From contig MKSH01000026.1 in NCBI GenBank assembly GCA_001898095.1, positions 1 to 14,105 on the forward strand: DNA of 14,105 nucleotides, given 5' to 3'. The translations under genes and the position numbers were made by a program. Source of the stretch: Solirubrobacterales bacterium 70-9. GTDB taxonomy: Bacteria > Actinomycetota > Thermoleophilia > Solirubrobacterales > 70-9. Below the pieces are notes generated by a model. It was not told the origin of the DNA. It ran no database searches and worked only from the letters and a program-made list of their open reading frames with translations. Within the stretch, counting starts at the first letter, position 1. The number at the start of each line of letters is the position of its first letter. Shown here in pieces: positions 1-6,563 of this stretch.

Positions 1-153
1 TCCTGCGGCTACGGCTACGACGAGGCCGAGGGCCACCCGCGCGAGGGCTTCCCGGCGGGGACGCCGTGGGTCGAGGTGCCCGACGACTGGGCCTGCCCCG
101 ACTGCGGCGTGCGCGACAAGGTCGACTTCAAGCCGGCCGAGGACGCCGCCTGA
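1..153 (+). CDS. Rubredoxin, C-terminal part (5' end outside window)
   Basis: Small iron-sulfur electron carrier. The visible 50 residues hold the second cysteine of the first Cys-x-x-Cys (residue 2, in SCGYGYD), the GTPW segment, and the complete second iron knuckle CPDCGV preceded by VPDDW. These are textbook rubredoxin motifs, and the first cysteine must lie just left of the window. Rubredoxins are normally about 55-60 residues, so only a few residues are missing if it is a stand-alone domain; an AlkB-rubredoxin fusion is also possible. The next gene is a TetR regulator 26 bp downstream, the order found in actinobacterial alkB-rubA-rubB-tetR clusters. There the rubredoxin passes electrons to the membrane alkane hydroxylase AlkB. 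The identity is secure; the alkane role is inferred from context. Confidence 0.93.
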   Translation, partial: SCGYGYDEAEGHPREGFPAGTPWVEVPDDWACPDCGVRDKVDFKPAEDAA

Positions 154-179
154 CCGCCGGCACTGCGACGATACGGGGG

Positions 180-782
180 ATGGCCAGCCGCACCCCGTAC
201 CCCGAGGCAGCCCGCGAGCTGCTGCGGCAGACCCTTTTCGACGCCGCCCGGCACCACCTCGAAACCCGGCCCTGGTCGGAGGTGACGATGGGCGACATCG
301 CCGCCACCGCCGGGGTCAGCCGGCAGACGCTCTACAAGGAGTTCGGCAACAAAAGCGAGTTCGCGGTCAACCTGACGATCCACGAGGGCGAGCGCTTCCT
401 CGGCGCGGTCGAGGAGGCCGTGCGCGCCCACACCGACAACCCGCGCGACGCGATCCGCGCGGCGCTCGAGCTCTTCCTCCGCACCGCCGCCGAAGACCCG
501 CTGATCCGCGTCGTCGTCACCGACGACGGCTCCGGCGGCATGCTCCCCTTCGTCACCACGCAGGGGATGCCAGTGACGACCTGGGCGACGGCGCGCCTCT
601 CGGCGGTGATCGAGGAGGGCTGGCCGCAGGCGCCCAAGCACGAGGTGAAGCTGCTCGCCGAGGCGCTCGTCCGCCTCGCGATCTCCTACATCACCAACCC
701 CTCCGAAACCCCCGACTCGACCGCCGCCTCGGTGGCCGAGCTGCTCGGGCCCTTCATCGATCGCGCCCTCGGCGCGGCGTGA
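180..782 (+). CDS. TetR-family transcriptional regulator (AlkX/AlkU-like)
   Basis: A 200-residue one-component repressor. An N-terminal TetR DNA-binding domain covers about residues 12-60, with the helix-turn-helix in MGDIAATAGVSRQTLYKEFG (37-56). The rest is an all-helical ligand and dimer domain of normal TetR length. The LYKEFGNKSEFA stretch resembles the regulators that sit behind rubredoxin genes in mycobacterial and rhodococcal alkB operons (AlkX/AlkU), from memory. The ATG at 180 was chosen because it puts the HTH domain at the usual distance from the N terminus. A longer reading back to 66 would overlap the rubredoxin gene and adds only Arg-rich residues. No good Shine-Dalgarno sequence is visible. 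By analogy it may sense fatty acids and repress the alkane operon, which is inference. Confidence 0.88.
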   Translation: MASRTPYPEAARELLRQTLFDAARHHLETRPWSEVTMGDIAATAGVSRQTLYKEFGNKSEFAVNLTIHEGERFLGAVEEAVRAHTDNPRDAIRAALELFLRTAAEDPLIRVVVTDDGSGGMLPFVTTQGMPVTTWATARLSAVIEEGWPQAPKHEVKLLAEALVRLAISYITNPSETPDSTAASVAELLGPFIDRALGAA

Positions 783-1270
783 TCGTCATCCTCGCCGACA
801 CCCACATGCCCAAGGGCGGCAGGCGCCTGCCGGAGCGTGCCGTCAAGTTGCTCCGCGAAGCGGAGGTGACGTTCCACGCCGGGGACTTCTTCACCGCCGA
901 GATCCTGCGCGAGGTCAAGGCGCTCTCCCGCGGCCCGGTCCACGCGGTGCGCGGCAACGTCGACGACGCGGCGCTGCGCCGGCTGCTGCCGGAGACGCTC
1001 GAAGTCGAGCTCCGCGGCGCCCGGATCGCGATGATCCACGACGCCGGCCCGGCGAAGGGGAGGCTGGGACGGATGCGCGCCCGCTTCCCCGAGGCCGACG
1101 CGGTCGTCTTCGGCCACAGCCACCTGCCGCTGCAGGAGGAGAAGGACGGCTTCCAGATCTTCAATCCCGGCAGCCCGACCGAGCGCCGTCGCGCCGAGCA
1201 CCACTCGATCGGCCGGCTGAAGATCGTCGGCGGCCACCCGATCTTCAGGCACCTCTGGCTCGACGACTGA
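779..1270 (+). CDS. YfcE/MJ0936-type metallophosphoesterase
   Basis: A 163-residue calcineurin-like phosphoesterase of the small YfcE/MJ0936 group, which hydrolyses phosphodiesters using two divalent metal ions. All metal ligands are visible: D7 and H9 (ADTH), D36 (HAGD), N60 (RGNVD), H87 (MIHD), and H113 and H115 (FGHSH). It ends with the family-typical NPGSPTERR segment. The length is normal. The start is a GTG at 779 that overlaps the TetR stop codon by four bases (GTGA), so translation is probably coupled. The physiological substrate is unknown for most of this family. Its place behind an alkane-type regulator may be simple operon sharing. Confidence 0.9.
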   Translation: MIVILADTHMPKGGRRLPERAVKLLREAEVTFHAGDFFTAEILREVKALSRGPVHAVRGNVDDAALRRLLPETLEVELRGARIAMIHDAGPAKGRLGRMRARFPEADAVVFGHSHLPLQEEKDGFQIFNPGSPTERRRAEHHSIGRLKIVGGHPIFRHLWLDD

Positions 1271-1271
1271 G

Positions 1272-1306
1272 GGTCCTTTTGTCGCCCTGTGGGCGACAAA
1301 AGGACC
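1272..1306. terminator. Perfect 16-bp hairpin between convergent genes
   Basis: Arms 1272-1287 and 1291-1306 are exactly complementary, with a 3-nt loop (TGT). The hairpin starts two bases after the phosphoesterase stop and ends five bases before the end of the convergent response-regulator gene. There is no U tract on either side, but the stem contains its own TTTT/AAAA block. It most likely works as a two-way terminator. Confidence 0.75.
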
Positions 1307-1310
1307 AGGG

Positions 1311-1976
1311 TCAGTCGTCGGCGGGGGCGACCAGTTCGTTCTGGTAGGCGTAGGCGACCGCCTGGGCGCGGTCGCGGGCGCCGATCTTGGCGAAGAGGTG
1401 GTTCACGTGGCTCTTCACGGTCGCGCCGCTGACCACCAGGCGGTCGGCGATCTCGCCGTTGGAGAGGCCCGCGGCGATCAGCTCCAGCACCTCGGCCTCG
1501 CGCGGGGTGAGGCCGTCGGGGAGCTCGTCGCAGTCCGGCTCGGCCGGCGTCTCGCCGCGCTGCACGGCGGCGATCAGCTGGCGCTGCACGGCCGGGTCGA
1601 TCGCCGCCTCGCCCGCCGCCACCCGTTCGACCGCGGCGCGGATCTGCTCGGCGCCCGCGTCCTTGGTCAGGTAGCCGCGCGCGCCCGCCTGCAGGGCGGC
1701 GACCACGGTCTCGTCGTCGGCGTAGGTGGTGAGCGCGACGACGCCGACGCCGGGGTGCGTCTCGGCCAGCCGCCGGGTCGCCTCGATCCCGTCCAGCCGC
1801 GGCATCCGCAGGTCCATCAGGACGACGTCGGGGCGCTCGGCGGCAACCATCGCCAGCGCCTCCTCGCCGTCGGCGGCGGCGCCGACCGGCTCGATCCCGT
1901 CGATCAGTCCCAACATCAAGGTGAGGCCCTCGCGAACGACCCGCTGGTCGTCGGCGACGATGACGCGAAGCGTCAC
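1311..1976 (-). CDS. NarL/LuxR-family response regulator
   Basis: A 221-residue DNA-binding response regulator. The receiver domain (about 1-120) has the acidic pair D9-D10, the phosphoacceptor D55 (LMDLRMP), T83/T84 and K105 (YLTKDAG). The C-terminal LuxR-type helix-turn-helix (about 155-218) has LTPREAEVLELIAAGLSN and VVSGATVKSHVNHLFAKIGA. The gene starts with GTG at 1976, overlapping the kinase stop by four bases, so kinase and regulator are made together and are almost certainly a cognate pair. No ribosome site of its own is seen. Its likely target is the divergent ABC exporter at 3355, the usual arrangement for HisKA_3/NarL pairs beside ABC-2 exporters, though that target is inferred. 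Confidence 0.95.
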   Translation of the reverse strand: MTLRVIVADDQRVVREGLTLMLGLIDGIEPVGAAADGEEALAMVAAERPDVVLMDLRMPRLDGIEATRRLAETHPGVGVVALTTYADDETVVAALQAGARGYLTKDAGAEQIRAAVERVAAGEAAIDPAVQRQLIAAVQRGETPAEPDCDELPDGLTPREAEVLELIAAGLSNGEIADRLVVSGATVKSHVNHLFAKIGARDRAQAVAYAYQNELVAPADD

Positions 1977-3211
1977 GCGGGCACCCAGAGCTCGACCCGG
2001 AAGCCATCCTCGGTCGGCCCGGCGAGCAGTCGCCCGCCGATCAACTCGGCCCGCTCGCGCATCCCGCTGACCCCGTAGCCGGAGCCCGCCGCGGCGAGCG
2101 CCGCCGGCTGCGGCACCCGCGGCTCGGCCCCATCGCCGCTGGAGTCGGCGACGATCAGCTGCACGCCGTCGGGGTCGTAGTCGAGCCGGATCTCGACCCG
2201 CTCGGCCTCCTCGGCGTGCTTGCGCACGTTCGTCAGGGCCTCCTGGGCGGTGCGGAAGACCGCCAGCGCCGCTTCCGAGGGCAGGCGCCGCGGCTTGCCG
2301 CCGACCTCCATCGTGCACTCGATCCCGTGGGCGCGGATTTCCTCGACCAGGTCCTCGATCTTGTCCGGCCCGGGGACCGAGTCGCCGCGCAGAGCCTTGA
2401 TCGCGGCGCGCGCCTCGTCCAGGCCCGCCGCCGCGTGCCGGTGGGCACGGCCGATCGCGGCGATCACGTCGGAGTCGGCGTCGCGATCGAGGGCCAGGAG
2501 GCGCGCCCCCTCGAGCTCCACCGAGAGCGCCGAGAGCGAGTGGGCGAGCACGTCGTGGAGCTCGCGGGCGATCCGGCTGCGCTCGTCCAGCGCCGCCGCC
2601 TCGTTGCGCGCCAGCCGCGTCCGCTCCTCCTCCTCGAGCAGGTCGCGTGCCTGGATCTGGCGCTCCTCGCTCAGCCGCAGCAGGTGGCCGATCACGAACA
2701 TGAAGACGTAGGCGAGGCTGGTCCAGGCGAGGACGAGCAGCCGATCCTGACCGCCGATCAGGATCATGATGTCGACGATCGCGATGATCGGGACGATCGC
2801 CGCGATCGCCAGCCGCTTCGGCAGCCGGATCACCGCCGAGGCGACCGCCGCGTAGGTGCCGAGCACCGCGGTCCCGGCCGGCTGCACGGTCATCAGCGCG
2901 ATCGAGGCGAGGCCGAGCAGCAGCACGTAGACGAAGACGGCGCGGTCGTCCTGGGGATCGAGCCAGACCTCGATCACGATCAGCCCTGCGATCGTGGCGC
3001 CGCCGAGCAGCGTCACCAGGCCCTCGCCGTGGAGCGCCGGGGCGGGGGTGCCGATCAGCCCGGAGATCAGGATCAGAGTCAGCGAGACCAGCGGCCAGAC
3101 CCGGGTCCGCAGCGGCGGGCGGCAGTCCTCGTCGCGTCCGACCGCGCGTTCGCGCAGCATCATGATCCCGTGCGGACGGTCCGGTTGGTCGTCGGGCCGG
3201 AAGATCTGCAT
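1973..3211 (-). CDS. Membrane sensor histidine kinase, HisKA_3 type
   Basis: A 412-residue NarX/DesK-class kinase. About six hydrophobic segments in residues 38-178 form the membrane sensor, with no large extracellular loop, so it probably senses something within or at the membrane. A charged coiled-coil-like linker (about 180-207) leads to the HisKA_3 motif ERSRIARELHDVLAHSLS with phospho-His H219. The HATPase_c domain has an N box (QEALTN, about 323-328), a DSSGDG stretch and a G box (GSGYGVSGMRERAELIGG). I prefer the ATG at 3211: a promoter-like pair upstream (ATGACA, 17 bp, TAACCT) places the transcript start right on it. A GTG two codons upstream (3217) is the alternative. It partners with the overlapping response regulator. 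Confidence 0.92.
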   Translation of the reverse strand: MQIFRPDDQPDRPHGIMMLRERAVGRDEDCRPPLRTRVWPLVSLTLILISGLIGTPAPALHGEGLVTLLGGATIAGLIVIEVWLDPQDDRAVFVYVLLLGLASIALMTVQPAGTAVLGTYAAVASAVIRLPKRLAIAAIVPIIAIVDIMILIGGQDRLLVLAWTSLAYVFMFVIGHLLRLSEERQIQARDLLEEEERTRLARNEAAALDERSRIARELHDVLAHSLSALSVELEGARLLALDRDADSDVIAAIGRAHRHAAAGLDEARAAIKALRGDSVPGPDKIEDLVEEIRAHGIECTMEVGGKPRRLPSEAALAVFRTAQEALTNVRKHAEEAERVEIRLDYDPDGVQLIVADSSGDGAEPRVPQPAALAAAGSGYGVSGMRERAELIGGRLLAGPTEDGFRVELWVPA

Positions 3212-3217
3212 ACCCAC

Positions 3218-3246
3218 AGGTTAGGAGTCTGCCCACGGCTTGTCAT
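3218..3246 (-). promoter_or_regulatory. Predicted leaderless promoter of the kinase-regulator operon
   Basis: Reading on the minus strand, ATGACA (3246-3241) matches five of six bases of the TTGACA -35 box. After a 17-bp spacer comes TAACCT (3223-3218), which has the strongest -10 positions (TA...T). The ATG at 3211 begins six bases after the -10 box, so the transcript would start at or beside the start codon. No Shine-Dalgarno sequence is present, which fits leaderless initiation. Confidence 0.45.
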
Positions 3247-3254
3247 GGGCGCCC

Positions 3255-3294
3255 GGGTTGAGCGTCCAGGGGACGCCTCCACCCACGGGTTGAG
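3255..3294. promoter_or_regulatory. Candidate operator: direct repeats around an inverted repeat
   Basis: In the divergent intergenic stretch, GGGTTGAG occurs at 3255-3262 and again at 3287-3294, 32 bp apart (about three helix turns). Between them lies GCGTCC-AGG-GGACGC (3262-3276), a six-base inverted repeat. This is a plausible binding region for the response regulator upstream of both operons. The function is inferred. Confidence 0.35.
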
Positions 3295-3340
3295 AGCCGA
3301 TTTCGGCGCCCGAGCCGATGCGGGGCGCCGCCTCCAAGCG

Positions 3341-3346
3341 TAGCTT
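3341..3346 (+). promoter_or_regulatory. Possible -10 box of the ABC exporter operon
   Basis: TAGCTT fits the TANNNT form and lies eight bases before the ATG at 3355, which has no Shine-Dalgarno sequence ahead of it. This would give a leaderless mRNA. I find no convincing -35 box, so activation by a bound regulator at the upstream repeats is possible. Confidence 0.3.
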
Positions 3347-3354
3347 CCCCGACC

Positions 3355-4317
3355 ATGGACATGGCGATAAAAGTCAGCGGGCTGCGGCGGTCATTCGGCG
3401 AGGTCGAGGCCGTCGCGGGGGTCGACCTGGAGGTCGGCCACGGAGAGATATTCGCCTTCCTCGGTCCCAACGGGGCGGGGAAGACGACGACGATCGAGAT
3501 TCTCGAGGGATTCGGGGAGCGCGACGCGGGGGAGGTCGAGGTGCTGGGCGTCGACCCGGCGCAGGCGACCTCCGACTGGCGCCAGCGGGTCGGGATCGTG
3601 ATGCAGGAGTCCCCCGGCGAGCAGGAGTTGACCGTGCGCGAGGTGATGGAACTGTACGCCGGTCTATATAAGGCGCCGCGCGGGGTCGACGAGACGCTGG
3701 CCCAGGTCGGGCTCGACGCGGAGGCGGCGGCGAAGATCGCGGCGACGCTCTCCGGCGGCCAGCGGCGGCGGCTCGACGTCGCCCTGGCGCTGGTCGGCGA
3801 CCCGGAGCTGATCTTCCTCGACGAGCCGACCACCGGCTTCGACCCGGCGGCGCGCCGCGATGCCTGGAAGATGCTCGACTGCCTGCGCGAGCTGGGCAAG
3901 ACGATCTTCCTCACCACCCACTACATGGAGGAGGCGGAGCGGCTTGCCGACCGGATCGCGGTGATCGCGGGCGGCCGGATCATCGACGAGGGGACGCCGG
4001 CGACGATCGGCCACCGCGACCTCGCCGCCTCGGAGATCATCTTCGCGCTGCCCGCCGGCATCGGCGAGGGCGACCTGCCCGAGGACCTCCTCGCGCTCGC
4101 CCAGCCCGCCCGCCGCGACGGCCGGATCGAACTGCACAGCGCCGCGCCGCTGGCCGACCTCGGCCGGCTCGGCTCCTGGGCCGACGGCCGCGGGCTCGAG
4201 GTCACCGAGCTCGAGGTGCACAGGCCGACCCTGGAGGACGTCTACCTGCGCCTGACCGCGGAAGCGGCGGGCGTCGCCGGCGCCAACGGCAATCCGATCG
4301 GCGAGGAGGTCGCCTGA
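3355..4317 (+). CDS. ABC-2 exporter ATP-binding protein (DrrA-type)
   Basis: A 320-residue ATPase that would power the permease encoded next. Nucleotide-binding motifs appear in order: Walker A GPNGAGKTT (37-45), Q loop Q84, signature LSGGQ (132-136), Walker B LIFLDE (152-157) with catalytic E157, and switch H189 (LTTH). Residues about 215-305 form the extra C-terminal domain typical of DrrA/CcmA-like exporter ATPases. The first ATG (3355) is used; another ATG two codons on is possible. The stop shares its A with the permease start. An AGGAGGT at 4304-4310 inside the end of this gene serves the permease. The substrate cannot be read from sequence; lipophilic drugs, antibiotics or lipids are usual for the class. 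Confidence 0.94.
   Translation: MDMAIKVSGLRRSFGEVEAVAGVDLEVGHGEIFAFLGPNGAGKTTTIEILEGFGERDAGEVEVLGVDPAQATSDWRQRVGIVMQESPGEQELTVREVMELYAGLYKAPRGVDETLAQVGLDAEAAAKIAATLSGGQRRRLDVALALVGDPELIFLDEPTTGFDPAARRDAWKMLDCLRELGKTIFLTTHYMEEAERLADRIAVIAGGRIIDEGTPATIGHRDLAASEIIFALPAGIGEGDLPEDLLALAQPARRDGRIELHSAAPLADLGRLGSWADGRGLEVTELEVHRPTLEDVYLRLTAEAAGVAGANGNPIGEEVA
4304..4310 (+). promoter_or_regulatory. Strong ribosome binding site for the permease
   Basis: AGGAGGT is a perfect anti-SD match six bases before the ATG at 4317. It lies within the last codons of the ATPase gene. It fixes the permease start and supports tight co-translation of the two subunits. Confidence 0.8.
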
Positions 4318-5084
4318 TGGACCTGGTCCTGCACGTAACCCGCTTCAACCTGCGCGCCTACCTGCGCAACCGCAAAGCGCGGATGTTCACCATCGTGATC
4401 CCGCTGATTCTGCTGGCGCTGCTGGCCGGGGTCTTCCACGGCGGCGAAACGACGGTCAGCGGGGTGACGATCGACTACCGCCAGTTCTTCGTCCCCAGCG
4501 TGATCGTCTTCTCGCTCACCCTGACCACGCTGGCGATGCTGGTCGCCACGGTCGTCTCGCAGCGGGAGCTGGGGATCACCAAGCGCCGGCGGGCGACGCC
4601 GCTGCCCGCCTGGGCGCTGATCGTCAGCCAGTCGCTGACCGTGGTGGCGATGGCGATCGCCACCGTGATCCTGCTGCTCCTGGTCGGGGCGATCGCCTTC
4701 GGCGTCCACTTCCCGGCGCGCGGCGTGCCGAGCCTGGTGCTCGGGGTGCTCGGCGGCGCCGCCGCGTTCTGCGGCCTCGGCTACGCGCTCAGCACCTTCG
4801 CCGACTCGGCCGACTCGGCCCAGCCGATGATCCAGCTGGTCACCTTCCCGCTCTTCTTCATCTCCGGGATCTGGATCCCGCTCTCCCAGCTGCCCGACTG
4901 GCTGCAGGTGATCGCGAAGGTCTTCCCGGTCGAGCACGTCGCCGACCTCGTCCACCGCGCCTACGTCGGCGTCGTCCCGACCGGCCCGGTGGTGCTCGAC
5001 GTCGCGATCCTCATCGCCTGGGCCGGGCTGGGGGCGGCGGTGGCGGCAAAGCGCTTCGTCTGGCTGCCGCCGCGGAAAGGCTGA
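4317..5084 (+). CDS. ABC-2 type transporter permease
   Basis: A 255-residue membrane subunit with six predicted transmembrane segments: about 23-40, 58-80, 103-128, 136-160, 171-187 and 226-244. It has the ABC-2 arrangement, including a cytoplasmic Arg-rich turn (ELGITKRRRATPLP) after the second segment and a GIWIPLSQLPDWLQ loop before the conserved FPVEHVADL region typical of ABC-2 permeases. It overlaps the ATPase gene by one base (TGATG) and has a strong SD. One permease gene means the transporter would work as a homodimer with two ATPase subunits, as in DrrAB-type systems. Expression is probably controlled by the divergent two-component pair. Confidence 0.93.
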   Translation: MDLVLHVTRFNLRAYLRNRKARMFTIVIPLILLALLAGVFHGGETTVSGVTIDYRQFFVPSVIVFSLTLTTLAMLVATVVSQRELGITKRRRATPLPAWALIVSQSLTVVAMAIATVILLLLVGAIAFGVHFPARGVPSLVLGVLGGAAAFCGLGYALSTFADSADSAQPMIQLVTFPLFFISGIWIPLSQLPDWLQVIAKVFPVEHVADLVHRAYVGVVPTGPVVLDVAILIAWAGLGAAVAAKRFVWLPPRKG

Positions 5085-5106
5085 CCTGACGTTCGGACGC
5101 GCTGAG

Positions 5107-5138
5107 TGAGTTGAGCACACCATGGTGTGCTCAACTCA
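5107..5138. terminator. 32-nt perfect palindrome between convergent genes
   Basis: The sequence 5107-5138 is its own reverse complement, centred on CCATGG (5120-5125) with no spacer. It lies 22 bases after the permease stop and 73 bases before the end of the convergent protease gene. As RNA it forms a long hairpin from either strand, so a two-way terminator is the simplest reading. There is no U tract. Confidence 0.65.
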
Positions 5139-5211
5139 TGCAGGTCGACCTTTCGGGAACTCCCCGTTGACGTAGAAGCACGCCGATCCCGCTTGGGCGG
5201 GGCGGGACGCG

Positions 5212-6438
5212 CTAGTCGCGCTTGGTCTGGACCTGGCAGCTGGCGCGGTGGCCGCTGTGGAAGTAGCACTGGTCGTTGACCCAGTGCACGGAGAAGTGGA
5301 GGCCCGCCAGGACGACGTTGTGGCGGATCGCGTAGAAGACGGTGGTCGTGCCGAAATAATCGTTCGGCCCCTGGTACCAGGTGACGCCGCACTTGAGGCG
5401 TGACTTCGACTTGCGGTCGCAGTTGATCTGCGGTTCCTGGGCGTGGATGAATTTCGGCCCGAACGCTTCTTCGAGCCCGTAGGCGCTGATTTCCTCCGCT
5501 CGTTCGCGGGTCAGCGTCGGGAGGTGGGCCTTGGGGATGACCACCTTCGGCGCCGGCGCCCCCAGTTCCACTGCGTTGATCCAGCTCTGCACCCAGGTCG
5601 AGATCTGGTCGACGCGGGTGAAGACCGCCGGGCTGGCCGGGTTGCAGCTGCCGTCGCCGAGGCTGACGACGCCGACCTCGACCGCCGAGCCGTCGGGGCG
5701 GGTGGCCATCGCCGGGCCGCCCGAGTCGCCGTGGCAGGCGGTGATCTTGAAGCCGGGGATGTCGAGCGCGCAGACCTGGCGGCTCGGGTCGAAGAAGGGG
5801 TAGAAGCGGCGCGTGCCCTTCTTGCAGCGGGCCGCTTCCTCGACCGGCACCGTCGCCGCCTGCAGTTGGTTCGGGGTGTGGCCGGTGCTGCGGTCGTCGA
5901 TGCCCCAGCCGGCGATCGTCAGCGGGTCGCCCGGTTCGTAGAGGGCGGCGTCGGCGGTGGTCGCCAGCGGGATCGGCGGCGCGGCGACCGGGGCGGCGAG
6001 GATCAGCAGCCCGGCGTCGCCCTGCAGCTTGGTCGGGTCGAAGTTCGGATAGGCGAGGACCTGGACGACCTGACTGACGTTGGCGTCGGGGATCTTGGTC
6101 AGGTTGGAGACGCCGGTGGCGACGGCGATCTCACCCGGTTCGACGATCGAGCTCGATTCGATGTCCTCGACGCAGTGGCCGGCGGTGAGGACCACCCGCG
6201 GGGCGACCACGGTCCCGGTGCAGGCGTAGCCGGAGGTCGCCTGGACGCCTTCGATGTAGGCCAGCGAGGGGTACTGAGCGATCGTCGCGTTGTGGCCGCC
6301 GATCACCGAGGCGGTCGCCTTCGGGTTGGCGGCGGGCGCGCCTGCCTGGGCCGTCGCCGCGACCACCAGCGAGGCCGTCAGCGCGAGCGCGATGAGCAGA
6401 GTCGCGGTGCGGCGGGCACCGTGCCGGGCGGCGATCAC
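5212..6438 (-). CDS. Secreted S1-family serine protease with C-terminal Cys domain
   Basis: A 408-residue exported protease. Residues 1-32 form a signal peptide (Arg-rich start, hydrophobic 13-28, ATAQA end). A short propeptide is followed by VIGG (45-48), the mature N terminus of the chymotrypsin fold. The catalytic triad is H88 (TAGHC), D141 (GDAGLL) and S239 (CHGDSGGP). The position that sets trypsin specificity, six residues before the Ser, is T233 rather than Asp, so cleavage after Lys/Arg is not expected. Residue 44, before VIGG, is Ser, so activation is not by a trypsin. Residues about 305-408 form an extra domain with four cysteines (340, 350, 391, 401). The GTG at 6438 was chosen because the signal peptide follows directly and TACGAT stands six bases upstream; a longer reading reaches 6495. 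Confidence 0.88.
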   Translation of the reverse strand: MIAARHGARRTATLLIALALTASLVVAATAQAGAPAANPKATASVIGGHNATIAQYPSLAYIEGVQATSGYACTGTVVAPRVVLTAGHCVEDIESSSIVEPGEIAVATGVSNLTKIPDANVSQVVQVLAYPNFDPTKLQGDAGLLILAAPVAAPPIPLATTADAALYEPGDPLTIAGWGIDDRSTGHTPNQLQAATVPVEEAARCKKGTRRFYPFFDPSRQVCALDIPGFKITACHGDSGGPAMATRPDGSAVEVGVVSLGDGSCNPASPAVFTRVDQISTWVQSWINAVELGAPAPKVVIPKAHLPTLTRERAEEISAYGLEEAFGPKFIHAQEPQINCDRKSKSRLKCGVTWYQGPNDYFGTTTVFYAIRHNVVLAGLHFSVHWVNDQCYFHSGHRASCQVQTKRD

Positions 6439-6444
6439 CCCGCC

Positions 6445-6450
6445 ATCGTA
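6445..6450 (-). promoter_or_regulatory. Possible -10 box of the protease gene
   Basis: TACGAT on the minus strand (6450-6445) matches four of six bases of TATAAT, including the three strongest. It ends exactly six bases before the GTG at 6438, the same spacing as at the kinase gene, suggesting a leaderless mRNA. No good -35 box is visible. Confidence 0.35.
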
Positions 6451-6544
6451 GAGATGACGGCCGGACGACGGCGGAATTTCCCCGTTTCTGGGCACCGGCG
6501 TTCGGGCGTTTGTCCGTGATGGCGTCGAGGAAGACCTGCACGTG

Positions 6545-6563
6545 GAGCTCGCGGCGCGAGCTC
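6545..6563 (-). terminator. Hairpin overlapping the catalase stop codon
   Basis: Arms 6545-6552 and 6556-6563 (GAGCTCGC and GCGAGCTC) are perfectly complementary with a 3-nt loop. The first arm of the minus-strand transcript includes most of the catalase TGA. No U tract follows. It could end the catalase message before the protease gene, whose start lies 123 bases on. Confidence 0.4.

Noticed and set aside
754..2007. Long minus-strand ORF across the phosphoesterase and regulator
   Set aside because: Low-complexity Arg/Pro/Gly composition, and it lies opposite or out of frame with two genes that have complete motif sets.
1311..3236. A single 641-residue reading that joins the regulator to upstream sequence
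   Set aside because: Only its last 221 residues are protein-like. The upstream part is Arg/Gly-rich out-of-frame sequence of the kinase gene, whose own frame carries all kinase motifs.
5188..5201. CCCGC-TTGG-GCGGG mini-hairpin after the protease gene
   Set aside because: Only five pairs, expected by chance in such G+C-rich DNA. The 5107-5138 palindrome is a better terminator.
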